Shown: in pieces, positions 24,722 to 32,390 of the stretch
Numbering within the stretch: position 1 is the stretch's first letter
Layout of the letters: each line of letters begins with the position of its first letter
Assembly (NCBI GenBank): GCA_913062655.1
Contig: CAJXXO010000003.1
Span: 1 to 32,390, forward strand
Direction of reading: 5' to 3'
Length of the DNA: 32,390 nt
DNA from: an uncultured Bacteroidota bacterium
Lineage (GTDB): Bacteria > Bacteroidota > Bacteroidia > Chitinophagales > S012-47
The notes under the pieces: model-generated
What the model was told of the DNA's origin: nothing
Databases searched by the model: none
The model's input: only the letters and a program-made list of their open reading frames with translations
Made by a program: the position numbers and the translations under genes

Positions 24722-25457
24722 AGTTGTCGCTCACCACAAAAGTGTACGTCAGATCCCGATCAAAACTGACCCGGCTAAAGTCCAGCTCTAAGCGATAGGC
24801 GGCTTCCGCCTGTGCTTCGACCAGTCGCTGATGGCTGAATAACCTCTCTTCCACCAGGGAATAGTCGCTGTAATCGATCTGCACCTGGCGTTGGTAGCGC
24901 AGGTCTTCGATCAGCAATCGGGCCACGGTAAAATTAACCGGATTGATGCGGACATTATTGCGAATGCTGTCTGATTCATACACAAGGCTATACTGATTGT
25001 CCACTATATCAACCTCCAATGCCTTGTGGTCGGTGTAAATGAGGCCGCCCGACACGAGAGATTGCAGCACGGAAAAGTCAAGGGGAGCCTGGTAGAGCCT
25101 TTCCAGATAACTGTATGGCTGGATTACATACTGCTTGTTGATACGGTCTAGTATTTTGATACTGTCCGGGGTGATGAGCACACGAGCCACCTCCAGCCCC
25201 AGGGCCGGTTTGATGGACATCCAGATGGCGCTGTCTTTTTGCATGCGCAGGTCGCCTTTGAAAGATGTCCGCTCCTCTGGGGTCTCGTATTCTATCTTAG
25301 CCTTGGCACGAATAGTTTTGTAGTCGACCTGTTGTTCACTTACCTCTTTCAGTAGTGTTTTTGGTCGCATGCGTTCCAGCTCTCCGGGAGCGGTTTTGGT
25401 GCCTTTACAAGCTACAGCCAGTCCGATCCACAACACCCACCACCATTTGCTATTCAT
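24705..25457 (-). CDS. DUF4292 family lipoprotein
   Basis: A 250-residue lipoprotein (Cys17 in LAVACKG) of the DUF4292 family, found in Bacteroidota. It has regular beta strands typical of the LolA/LolB-like half-barrel: KTIRAKAKIEYET, TSFKGDLRMQKDSAIWMSIKP, EVARVLITPDSIKILDRINKQY. The C-terminal half continues with RLLIEDLRYQRQVQIDYSDY and YTFVVSDNYERIE. Relation to outer-membrane lipoprotein insertion is an inference from that shape. It overlaps the TPR lipoprotein gene by 8 bases and the EnvC-like gene by 17, so all three are translationally coupled. This neighbourhood suggests an envelope role. Its substrate is unknown. Confidence 0.8.
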   Translation of the reverse strand: MNSKWWWVLWIGLAVACKGTKTAPGELERMRPKTLLKEVSEQQVDYKTIRAKAKIEYETPEERTSFKGDLRMQKDSAIWMSIKPALGLEVARVLITPDSIKILDRINKQYVIQPYSYLERLYQAPLDFSVLQSLVSGGLIYTDHKALEVDIVDNQYSLVYESDSIRNNVRINPVNFTVARLLIEDLRYQRQVQIDYSDYSLVEERLFSHQRLVEAQAEAAYRLELDFSRVSFDRDLTYTFVVSDNYERIE

Positions 25458-27192
25458 ACAATTTCCGATTCTTGATCTTACCTTCCAGTTCTTTGGCTTC
25501 CCCTCCGGCCTCTAGCGCCCGGTTCCAATAATCCACCGCCTCATCTACTTCTCCCAGTTGGAAGAGTACATCGCCATAGTGCTCCAGGATGGCGGCACTG
25601 CTATCACCTCCGTTGTTGAGGGCTTTTTCGATCCATTGCCGGGCTTGTTCATACTGTCCTTTTTGGTACAGCACCCAGCCATAGGTGTCTTGAAAGGAAG
25701 AGTTGCCGGGCTCCAGTTCATTGGCCCTGCGCGCCATTTCTGCGCATTGGTCCAGATTCTTCTCGCGCAGCGACATGTAGTAGGCAAAATTATTCAGCAC
25801 ATAAGCATTATCCGGATTGCGCGATAGGCTTTCCGTGTAGCAACTGTCAGACGCTTCGTGCTGCCCCAGGGCATGATAGCTGTCGCCCAGTGCCGCATAT
25901 ACCTCGGCTACCAGTAGCGGGTTGGACCCTCCAATCAAGAGAGCTCGGTCCAGTACCAACAACGCATCCTCATGTTTTTTCTGTTGATTGAGGGCCACTC
26001 CATGTAAAAAATAGGGAAGGGCTTGGCTGGGGAACAGCACCATGGCCTCTTCTGAAATGTCAGCCAATTGCTCAAATTGATTGAGCTCTGCGTTGATGTA
26101 CATCACTTGCTCCCAAACCGAATAGACGCCCTCGTCCAGGGCCAGCGCTTCGTCATACTGCGCCAGCGCTTCTTTCTTTTTGCCCCCATTATACAGCAAG
26201 TCGCCATACATGGCAAAGGCCTTGGCCTCTTCGGGATGCGCTTCTACCATCAATTGTGCGAGTGAAAAAGCATCGGCTCTCCGGTTTTCGCTTACCTTGA
26301 TGATATCAATGTAGGTGAGTAGATGACTGATCTTCAGGTCAAGAGGGAGGTTAGGGTCTCCAAAAGCGGTCTCAATGTAGGCCCAGTATTTATCCTGTTC
26401 GCCTGCATTTCGGTAGAAGTTAGCCAGCGAAAGGGCTGCGTAGGGATTGTCTGGGTCGCGCTCGATCAGTTGCTGATAAGCCTCCAATGCTTTGTCGGGG
26501 CGACCTACGGCCTCATACATTTCACCTAAGATGCCATAATAGCGGCCATCATTGGGATTGGCTTCAATGAGCTTGTTGATCTCCTTCGCTGCATTGTCAA
26601 TATCCTTGATCGACAGGTAGAGGCGGTGCTTGTGCAGCACAACTTGCTCTTCCAGCCCGATCTGCTGCTCCAGCTTGTCGTAGGTGGCAATAGCCTTCAG
26701 GATATCACCCGTGCGTTCATAGAGGTAGGCACGTTCAAAGTAATAGCCGGTATTCTTTGGGTAGTCTTCATTGAGCTGTGTGTAGAGGGCGAGGGATTGC
26801 TTCCACTTGCCAAAAGCCTGGTAAAGTTTGGCATTGAGCTCCAGGTAATACTGATTGTCCGGATCCAGCTCCAGCGCTTGTGAGGCATAGAGGCCGGCTG
26901 TTTCCTTCTCTTTCCTTTCCAGGTAAATGCGAGCCAACTCAAAGTGCGCGGCATCATTGTCCGGATCCTTGTCGACCACTTTCAAAAACAGCTCTTCTGC
27001 CTTATCCATATCACCCTTGGCCTTAGCCTTTAGGGCCTCATGGAAGGCTTTCAGCCCATCCCGTCCCGGAGCTTTCAGGTTGTCCGGCATGTCTACTCCT
27101 TCAAAAGAGTAGGTCACCGGTTGTGATGCCTTCGGTCCGGCACAAGCGGCTAGCAAGCTGATCAATACTCCTACTACAACGGCTATTCTCAT
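25450..27192 (-). CDS. Tetratricopeptide-repeat lipoprotein
   Basis: A 580-residue lipoprotein (lipobox LLAAC, Cys17) made almost wholly of TPR units. Clear units are AEELFLKVVDKDPDNDAAHF, ASQALELDPDNQYYLELNAK, ALEAYQQLIERDPDNPYAAL, ALAQYDEALALDEGVYSVW, SLSRNPDNAYVLNNFAYYMS and ARQWIEKALNNGG. The consensus DPDN turn recurs. It lies directly after the nucleotidyltransferase stop with no intervening base and overlaps DUF4292 by 8 bases. The pairing with a DUF4292 lipoprotein and an EnvC-like protein is seen in other Bacteroidota and points to an envelope scaffold, but no partner is known. The ATG at 27192 starts a normal lipoprotein signal. Confidence 0.87.
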   Translation of the reverse strand: MRIAVVVGVLISLLAACAGPKASQPVTYSFEGVDMPDNLKAPGRDGLKAFHEALKAKAKGDMDKAEELFLKVVDKDPDNDAAHFELARIYLERKEKETAGLYASQALELDPDNQYYLELNAKLYQAFGKWKQSLALYTQLNEDYPKNTGYYFERAYLYERTGDILKAIATYDKLEQQIGLEEQVVLHKHRLYLSIKDIDNAAKEINKLIEANPNDGRYYGILGEMYEAVGRPDKALEAYQQLIERDPDNPYAALSLANFYRNAGEQDKYWAYIETAFGDPNLPLDLKISHLLTYIDIIKVSENRRADAFSLAQLMVEAHPEEAKAFAMYGDLLYNGGKKKEALAQYDEALALDEGVYSVWEQVMYINAELNQFEQLADISEEAMVLFPSQALPYFLHGVALNQQKKHEDALLVLDRALLIGGSNPLLVAEVYAALGDSYHALGQHEASDSCYTESLSRNPDNAYVLNNFAYYMSLREKNLDQCAEMARRANELEPGNSSFQDTYGWVLYQKGQYEQARQWIEKALNNGGDSSAAILEHYGDVLFQLGEVDEAVDYWNRALEAGGEAKELEGKIKNRKLYE

Positions 27193-28194
27193 TTATCGGG
27201 TTGTTGTGTAATCGCCAATGCTCAGGTCCTCAAAACGGCCTTCCAGTTGCACATGGTTCCCAATCATCGAATCTTGCATGACCTTCTGGGCAATGTGGGT
27301 GTCTTTTTGGATGATCGCATTGCGGATCACGGAATTCTGAATGGTAGTACCAGCACCAACGGAAACATGTGGTCCCACCACACTGTTTTCTATCACCACA
27401 TTGTCTCCAATGAAGCAAGGTGGGATCACGGTGGCATTTTTCAATTGAGCCGAATCCGCTACCATGTCCTGGTCCTTAATAAACTCCAACACCCGCTGAT
27501 TAGTGTGCACGGTAACGGAATAGTTGCCACAGTCGAGCCACTCTTCCACTTCACCGGTTTTGAAGGCCACACCCTTATCCTTCATGTTTTCCAGGGCATT
27601 GGTGAGTTGGTATTCTCCCTTGTCCTTGATGTCATTGTCGATCAGGTATTGCAACTCATCTCGCAGTTGCGCACCATTTTTCGCATAGTAGATACCTATG
27701 ATGGCCAGGTCAGAAACGAATGTTTCCGGCTTTTCGACAAAGTCGGTAATGACATTGTTCTCGTCAAATTTCACCACCCCAAACGAGGAGGGATTGTCCA
27801 CCTTCTGCACCCACACTACACCGTCAGCTTCGGGATCCAGGGTGAAATTGGCGCGGAAGAGCGTGTCGGCAAAGGCTATGATCAGGTGATCGTCCATTGA
27901 TTCTTTGGCACATAGGATGGCGTGAGCCGTACCAAGAGGCTTGTCCTGGTAGTAGATGGTGCCTTTGGCGCCCAGGTTTTCCGCGATCTCGATAAGCTGC
28001 GCTTCCACTTCCTTGCCAAAGTCGCCAATGACGAAGGCGATCTCATCGATCTTCTCATCACTCATGCGGGTGATGTCTTCAACCAGGCGTTGTACAATGG
28101 GCTTACCGGCCACCGGAATCAGTGGCTTGGGAATGGTGAGGGTGTGGGGGCGAAGGCGGCTACCGCGGCCGGCCATGGGTACAATGATTTTCAT
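27193..28194 (-). CDS. Sugar nucleotidyltransferase with C-terminal left-handed beta-helix
   Basis: Forms NDP-sugars from sugar-1-phosphate and NTP. Residues 1 to about 235 are the nucleotidyltransferase domain: MAGRGSRLRPHT (7-18) is the pyrophosphorylase signature, Lys23 in IPKPLIPVAGKP binds the phosphate, and Asp110 in IAFADTLF is the metal ligand. PLGTAHAILCA fits the nucleotide loop. From about 250 the IGDNVVIENSVVGPHVSVGAG and following hexad repeats form a left-handed parallel beta-helix, as in glucose-1-phosphate thymidylyltransferases of the archaeal type and in GlmU-like enzymes. The precise sugar cannot be set from the sequence. It sits between dut and a TPR lipoprotein; with the flippase upstream it may serve surface glycan synthesis. 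The start at 28194 matches the family start. Confidence 0.88.
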   Translation of the reverse strand: MKIIVPMAGRGSRLRPHTLTIPKPLIPVAGKPIVQRLVEDITRMSDEKIDEIAFVIGDFGKEVEAQLIEIAENLGAKGTIYYQDKPLGTAHAILCAKESMDDHLIIAFADTLFRANFTLDPEADGVVWVQKVDNPSSFGVVKFDENNVITDFVEKPETFVSDLAIIGIYYAKNGAQLRDELQYLIDNDIKDKGEYQLTNALENMKDKGVAFKTGEVEEWLDCGNYSVTVHTNQRVLEFIKDQDMVADSAQLKNATVIPPCFIGDNVVIENSVVGPHVSVGAGTTIQNSVIRNAIIQKDTHIAQKVMQDSMIGNHVQLEGRFEDLSIGDYTTTR

Positions 28195-28235
28195 GGGTGT
28201 ATTCTCGTTTTTGGGTGAATGAAATAGTGTAGATG

Positions 28236-28670
28236 TTATTTCGTACCGGTATGTCCAAATCCGCCTGCTCCTCGTTCCGTACCCGTCAATTGATCTACCT
28301 CTTCCCAGCCTACCTGCTCGTGTTTGGCGATCACCATCTGGGCTACTCGTTCGCCATCCTGCAGGGTATGCGTGTCATTGGACAGGTTGATGACGATGAC
28401 CTTGATCTCTCCTCGATAGTCGGAGTCAATAGTGCCGGGTGCATTCGCCACCGTTATACCTTTCTTGGCTGCCAGGCCACTTCGTGGACGGATTTGTGCT
28501 TCATACCCTTGTGGTAATTCGATGTACAAACCTGTTGGTATTAAAGTTCTCTCCAATGGCTGGAGTACCACTGGGTCGTCTAACTGTGCACGAATATCCA
28601 TCCCTGCTGAGCCTGTCGTTTCATAGGTCGGCAATGGGTGACGGGACTGGTTGACAATCTTGACTTTCAT
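28236..28670 (-). CDS. dut: dUTP diphosphatase
   Basis: Hydrolyses dUTP to dUMP and pyrophosphate, keeping uracil out of DNA and supplying dUMP for thymidylate synthesis. The ATG at 28670 gives 144 residues, the usual trimeric dUTPase length. All five motifs are present: SAGMDIRA (21-28), RPRSGLA (61-67), GTIDSDYRGEI (79-89), GERVAQMVI (106-114), and the C-terminal RGAGGFGHTG (133-142) that closes over the substrate. A longer frame begins with TTG at 28715 and overlaps the flippase gene, but its added residues precede the family start and are rejected. It lies 29 bases after the flippase and 41 before the nucleotidyltransferase, so it is likely in that operon. Confidence 0.97.
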   Translation of the reverse strand: MKVKIVNQSRHPLPTYETTGSAGMDIRAQLDDPVVLQPLERTLIPTGLYIELPQGYEAQIRPRSGLAAKKGITVANAPGTIDSDYRGEIKVIVINLSNDTHTLQDGERVAQMVIAKHEQVGWEEVDQLTGTERGAGGFGHTGTK

Positions 28671-28699
28671 GGGCGCAAAGATAGTGTTTTTGCCTGCGG

Positions 28700-30187
28700 T
28701 CAGACCGTACGCCAACGTTGCAACGGACGCTCAATCCACCATACCACAGCCAGGAATACCATCAATAAAACGGTATGCACCAGCAGTCGCAGGGTCAGGT
28801 CATTGGTGAGTCCCCATTCCTGCAGGCCTGCTGATAAGCCATAGAGGCCTAAGCTCAAGCCCAGGAAAAAGAGGAGTCTGCCCACCGGATAGTGTACCGG
28901 ATAGAAGCGCTGCCCCAACCACCAGGATGCTACCGTCATGCTGACATACACGGCTAAAGTAGTCCATGCAGCACCTTCGTAGCCAATGGCAGGGATCAAA
29001 ATTAGGTTAAGAATGAGGGTTAGTATGGCGCCCCCACCAGCGACCCAGGCTCCTAAACCTGTTTTATCTGTCAGTTTGTACCAAATGGATAGATTGTAAT
29101 AAACCCCTAAAAAAAGATTGGCGATAAGCAGGATCGGCACAATATGCAGCCCTACCCGGAACTCCGGGCCGATGAAATACTGAAAGATATCCATGTACAA
29201 CATCACCCCCAGAAAAATAAGCGTGCCTACCAGGAAAAAGGCGGTAAGGCTAAGCGAATAGGTGGTCTTGGCGTCTTCTTTTTTGGACTGGGCAAAGAAA
29301 AAGGGCTCAGCAGCATAGCGGTATGCCTGAATAAACAGGGTCATCAGAATGGAGAGCTTATAACACGCACCATAAATACCTATAGCCGCCTGATTGTCGA
29401 AAGGGGTGCCAGGCAGCAGAAATTTAAGCAGGATACGATCCAGTGTTTCATTTACGATACCCGCTAAGCCCACAATAATCAACGGCCAGGCGTAGGTGAG
29501 CATACTGCGCCACAGGCCCATGTCAAAACCCCATCGTATCTGTAGAAATTGCGGTAAGAGTAACAGCAGTGTTATACCGCTGGCCAGCAGGTTGGCCAAA
29601 AAGATGTAAAAGATGCCCCATGCCGGTTGGTAAATCGCGTCAGCTATTGACCCAAAAAAGTGGGCTTGGCCCGACCAGGCCGGTAGGCCCACCAGGAAAA
29701 ACAGGTTGAGGCCGATATTGAGCCCAATGTTGACCAGCTTAATGCCGGCAAACGAGAGCGCCTTGTGGCGAGCCCGTAACCGGGCAAACGGCAGTGCCGA
29801 CAGCGCATCAAAGGCCAATATGAGCGCAAAAATGCGGATAAATTCAGGCGCTCTCAGGTAAAGAAGCTCCGTCAACTGTGGGGCAAAGACAAAAAGAACC
29901 GTTGTAAATACTACTGTGCTGACCACCAACGAACTCTGACCGGTGCTGAAAACTTTAGGGTCACGATCCTTCTTCTCATAAAAACGGAAGAATGCGGTTT
30001 CCATCCCATAGGTAAAAACGACAAAAAGAAAGGCTGTATAGGCATACAGCTCAGTAACCACACCGTACGCGGTCTCAGAAAAAGTATAGGTATAGAGTGG
30101 CACCAATAAGTAATTGAGCAATCGCCCTACGATGGAGCTCATGCCGTAGATTACCGTTTGCCCGGCCAATTGTCGGAGTGCTGCCAC
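28700..30187 (-). CDS. Polysaccharide/oligosaccharide flippase (Wzx/MurJ-type, MATE-like fold)
   Basis: A 495-residue integral membrane protein with about 14 hydrophobic helices. The N-terminal LAGQTVIYGMSSIVGRLLNY and LVPLYTYTFSETAYGVVTELYAY match the polysaccharide-biosynthesis transporter family of Bacteroidota, in which lipid-linked saccharide units are flipped across the inner membrane. FFRFYEKKDRDP and YRYAAEPFFFAQSKKEDAK are further family-like segments. The substrate is not shown by sequence; surface polysaccharide is likely, but a MurJ-like role with lipid II cannot be excluded. The start is GTG at 30187, with an in-frame TAA 12 bases before it; the ATG at codon 16 would remove part of the first conserved helix. 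It leads the long minus-strand operon. The gap to the divergent gene at 30284 is 96 bases and shows no clear promoter. Confidence 0.9.
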   Translation of the reverse strand: MAALRQLAGQTVIYGMSSIVGRLLNYLLVPLYTYTFSETAYGVVTELYAYTAFLFVVFTYGMETAFFRFYEKKDRDPKVFSTGQSSLVVSTVVFTTVLFVFAPQLTELLYLRAPEFIRIFALILAFDALSALPFARLRARHKALSFAGIKLVNIGLNIGLNLFFLVGLPAWSGQAHFFGSIADAIYQPAWGIFYIFLANLLASGITLLLLLPQFLQIRWGFDMGLWRSMLTYAWPLIIVGLAGIVNETLDRILLKFLLPGTPFDNQAAIGIYGACYKLSILMTLFIQAYRYAAEPFFFAQSKKEDAKTTYSLSLTAFFLVGTLIFLGVMLYMDIFQYFIGPEFRVGLHIVPILLIANLFLGVYYNLSIWYKLTDKTGLGAWVAGGGAILTLILNLILIPAIGYEGAAWTTLAVYVSMTVASWWLGQRFYPVHYPVGRLLFFLGLSLGLYGLSAGLQEWGLTNDLTLRLLVHTVLLMVFLAVVWWIERPLQRWRTV

Positions 30188-30283
30188 AATTACTATTTAT
30201 CCGCGCAATTTAGCAGATATCCCTGCGCTCTCGCGGTTACTTTTCCCCGTAGTGGGCGGGAGTAGAAGAGAAAAGTTGTCAGA

Positions 30284-32390
30284 ATGGCGTCAGTCCTTGG
30301 TCGAACCTATCATCTGGTTGGGGCATTTTGTATTTTGTTGACAAATACTGCTGCAGTGCTCCGATTACTAATGGCCATCTTTCTACTTATCAGTCTCGCA
30401 CCAGCAGGGCAGGCGCAGTCGTATGTGCAGTTGGGAAATGACCAAAACTTTTCTGCTGTTCCCGGTCCCTTCTCTACTTCATCAGCGCAAGCTCGTTCGC
30501 AATATTTACTGTCCCGAGCCGAGTTATTACAGGCTGGCCTGCAGCCGGGGCGCATAACCGCCATTGCTTTTGAGGTGGGCATCAAAGGCGACCGACCGGT
30601 GCGTCAATTTCAGTTGGGATATGTGGCCGGTTCGCAACTTTTTACCGGTACCCATTTTGTCGGGGTTCCTTTTTCGACTGTGTTTACCGGTACTGTAGAG
30701 CCACAGCTTGGTTGGTATACCCTGTCCTTGCAACAGCCCATTATTTGGGACGGGAGTACAGACCTGGTCTTGCAGACTTGTTTTGATGACTCCACCACTG
30801 GTCGATCTACGCGGTTATATCATTCCAACACCTTTCAGACCAGCAGCCTGTGGGCAGGGGTGAATGTGCCTGTGCATGCCCCATGTGCCAACCTGACACA
30901 ACCCGATGCCATAGGACTTGACCGGCCTAATCTCCGGCTCTATGCGGTACGTAATGCATGGAATGACGCGGCTGTGGTGTCCATTGACGCCCCTCAGGCC
31001 TCTTGTGTGGGGCCTCAGCCGGTGGTGGTCACCATTCAGAATGAAGGGATCAACCCGATCGACAGTGTACAGCTCAACTGGGCTATTGATGGCATGGTAC
31101 AGCCTCCTGTTGTAGTGCGACAGCGGTTGGATACCTTATTTGGTCAGCAGCCGGCCGATACGACAGTGACACTGGGTCAGATGAGTGTGACGCAAACACC
31201 ACAGCGGTTGCGCGTATGGATAAGCCAGGTCAATGGAGCGGGGGATCCGGTACCGGACAACGATGTACAGGAAGAGGAGGTGCAAGCGGCTTGGCAAGGA
31301 CTCATTACCGTAAATCCAAACGGGGGTGATTTTGCTACGATCCAGGGGGCCATCGACTCCTTAGTGGCACTAGGCGTTTGCGGGCCGGTGACGGTAGAAA
31401 TTGCCGATGGACAATACCCGGAACAGCTTCGGTTACCGCCTATTGCCGGCACCAGTGTCGCTAACCGGATACACTTCCGTTCTGCGTCACAGGATAGTAG
31501 CCGGGTGAGGATCAGCCATGCCGCCAGCGATTTTACAGATGACTACGTGTTGCAGTGGGCAGGAGCAGATTATGTGACCTTTAGCCACCTCACCTTTCAG
31601 GCCGTAGATCCCAATTTTGGCCTGGTGGTCAGCTATGAAAGAGGTACGAGGAGCACCCACAATCGATTGGTACATTGTCATTTACGTAGCAGCACAGATA
31701 TTAGTTTTTCCACCCGTTTTGCCGGTATTAATAGCGAAAGTGCAGATAAAAGCTACAACAGCTACGATAGCTGCCAATTCAGTTCTATGAGTGTCGGGGT
31801 GCAAACATTGCGAAGTGTGGATACGGGTTTTGCCATCAGGTATTCTCATTTCTCCACCTTCGCCAGAGGAATTGACCTGGATGGCGGTACGGCAGTAGAA
31901 ATCAGGGGTAATGTTATTACCCGGGCGCGCAATTTCAATAGCTTTCAAGGGATTGCGCTTGGCGGACAGGATGGGGGAATAGTGGTGACCGGCAATACCA
32001 TAGACGGGCGTGGCCTGGGGGGACTCCTGCTGGAGGACCAAAAACACGGTCCAGGTAACAGAGGGCTGATTGCCAACAATGAGATTTTGTGTGGGGGGCT
32101 GTTTCAGGCCCAGGGCATCCGCATCGCAGGCGATCTGGCCTTTGTCGATTTCGTACATAACACGGTGCATTGCCCTGCCGGACTCACAGCTACTCCTTTT
32201 ACACTCCTCAGCACTCCTGCCACAGGTGTACGGATTGCCAACAATATTTTTTCCGCACCCGCAGGCGTAGTGGTGTACCGCCAGCAGTCGGCTGATACGC
32301 TAGCTTACTTCGATTACAATCTTTTTGATGGCACGCAAGGTGTCGTAGCCTCGATTGGCGGGACCAATGCTACCGATCTGGCGGCACTAC
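30284..32390 (+). CDS. Large secreted protein with right-handed beta-helix, probable T9SS cargo, partial
   Basis: The frame is open from 30284 to the window end: 702 residues, C-terminus missing. The start is uncertain: ATG 30284 has an A-rich leader, but GTG 30356 or ATG 30371 would give a shorter signal peptide; cleavage is likely after GQAQ, before SYVQLGNDQ. After the signal comes a beta-rich domain of about 165 residues with QYLLSRAELLQAGLQPGRI and ITAIAFEVGIKG, like the N-terminal module of many Bacteroidota exported proteins. Next is a CARDB/Ig-like domain (about 226-335, VVTIQNEGINPIDSVQLNW). From about 340 (NPNGGDFATIQGAIDSL) comes a parallel beta-helix with regularly spaced coils such as GNTIDGRGLGG, ANNEIL, HNTVHC and ANNIFSA. 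A T9SS sorting domain would lie beyond the window. The gene diverges from the flippase. Confidence 0.82.
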   Translation, partial: MASVLGRTYHLVGAFCILLTNTAAVLRLLMAIFLLISLAPAGQAQSYVQLGNDQNFSAVPGPFSTSSAQARSQYLLSRAELLQAGLQPGRITAIAFEVGIKGDRPVRQFQLGYVAGSQLFTGTHFVGVPFSTVFTGTVEPQLGWYTLSLQQPIIWDGSTDLVLQTCFDDSTTGRSTRLYHSNTFQTSSLWAGVNVPVHAPCANLTQPDAIGLDRPNLRLYAVRNAWNDAAVVSIDAPQASCVGPQPVVVTIQNEGINPIDSVQLNWAIDGMVQPPVVVRQRLDTLFGQQPADTTVTLGQMSVTQTPQRLRVWISQVNGAGDPVPDNDVQEEEVQAAWQGLITVNPNGGDFATIQGAIDSLVALGVCGPVTVEIADGQYPEQLRLPPIAGTSVANRIHFRSASQDSSRVRISHAASDFTDDYVLQWAGADYVTFSHLTFQAVDPNFGLVVSYERGTRSTHNRLVHCHLRSSTDISFSTRFAGINSESADKSYNSYDSCQFSSMSVGVQTLRSVDTGFAIRYSHFSTFARGIDLDGGTAVEIRGNVITRARNFNSFQGIALGGQDGGIVVTGNTIDGRGLGGLLLEDQKHGPGNRGLIANNEILCGGLFQAQGIRIAGDLAFVDFVHNTVHCPAGLTATPFTLLSTPATGVRIANNIFSAPAGVVVYRQQSADTLAYFDYNLFDGTQGVVASIGGTNATDLAAL

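Noticed and set aside
27247..27900. 217-codon plus-strand frame under the nucleotidyltransferase
   Set aside because: Antisense to a well-supported enzyme with clear motifs; the translated product is rich in His and Val with no domain pattern.
28671..28715. Longer dut start (TTG) overlapping the flippase gene
   Set aside because: The dUTPase family starts at the ATG at 28670; the extra 15 residues are unlike the family.
1..32390. Mobile element, prophage, defence island, CRISPR, tRNA or rRNA
   Set aside because: No transposase, integrase, nuclease, repeat array or RNA gene was seen on either strand; coding density and gene types are those of a core chromosomal region.

Overview
This window reads as a chromosomal segment of a gliding or T9SS-bearing member of the Bacteroidota. 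It carries three core parts of the type IX secretion system (PorU C-terminus, PorV, SprA), the MurF-Alr fusion enzyme common in that phylum, the conserved order maeB - ruvA - sprA - gcvH - vanZ-like - tonB, and several families known almost only from Bacteroidota (DUF4286, DUF4292, DUF4837). Putative promoters fit the Bacteroidota TTTG / TAnnTTTG pattern, and clear Shine-Dalgarno sequences are absent. Base composition looks close to half GC, which together with the gene set suggests Saprospiria or Cytophagia rather than Flavobacteriia. That placement is an inference.

Layout. Positions 1-5276 (+): the end of porU, then a probable promoter and an operon porV - ispF - Rieske ferredoxin - murF/alr. 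Positions 5278-7858 (-): a TPR protein, a DUF4286 protein and a small lipoprotein, converging on murF/alr with one base between stop codons. Positions 7922-20332 (-): groES-like - maeB - ruvA - sprA - gcvH - vanZ-like - tonB, ending in a good intrinsic terminator; internal promoters are likely before maeB and ruvA. Positions 20367-23400 (-): tatA - lytic transglycosylase with LysM - DUF4837 lipoprotein, with a good promoter before tatA. Positions 23510-30187 (-): flippase - dut - sugar nucleotidyltransferase - TPR lipoprotein - DUF4292 lipoprotein - EnvC-like LytM protein, tightly packed and overlapping, so probably one transcript. Positions 30284-32390 (+): the N-terminal 702 residues of a large secreted beta-helix protein that runs off the window.

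How it fits together. Most genes serve the cell envelope: making peptidoglycan precursors (MurF-Alr) and isoprenoid (IspF), remodelling peptidoglycan (MltD-like, EnvC-like), carrying surface glycans (flippase, nucleotidyltransferase), energising the outer membrane (TonB), and exporting proteins by Sec/Tat and T9SS. The last gene is a plausible T9SS cargo, but its C-terminal sorting domain would lie outside the window.

I see no rRNA, tRNA, CRISPR array, insertion sequence, phage gene, toxin-antitoxin or defence system. No gap between genes exceeds about 210 bases. I found no convincing new system. The items worth a second look are the clustering of T9SS genes, a LytM protein that has lost most catalytic residues, a Rieske protein in an isoprenoid/peptidoglycan operon, a GroES-like paralog with an insertion, and a charged insertion in SprA.
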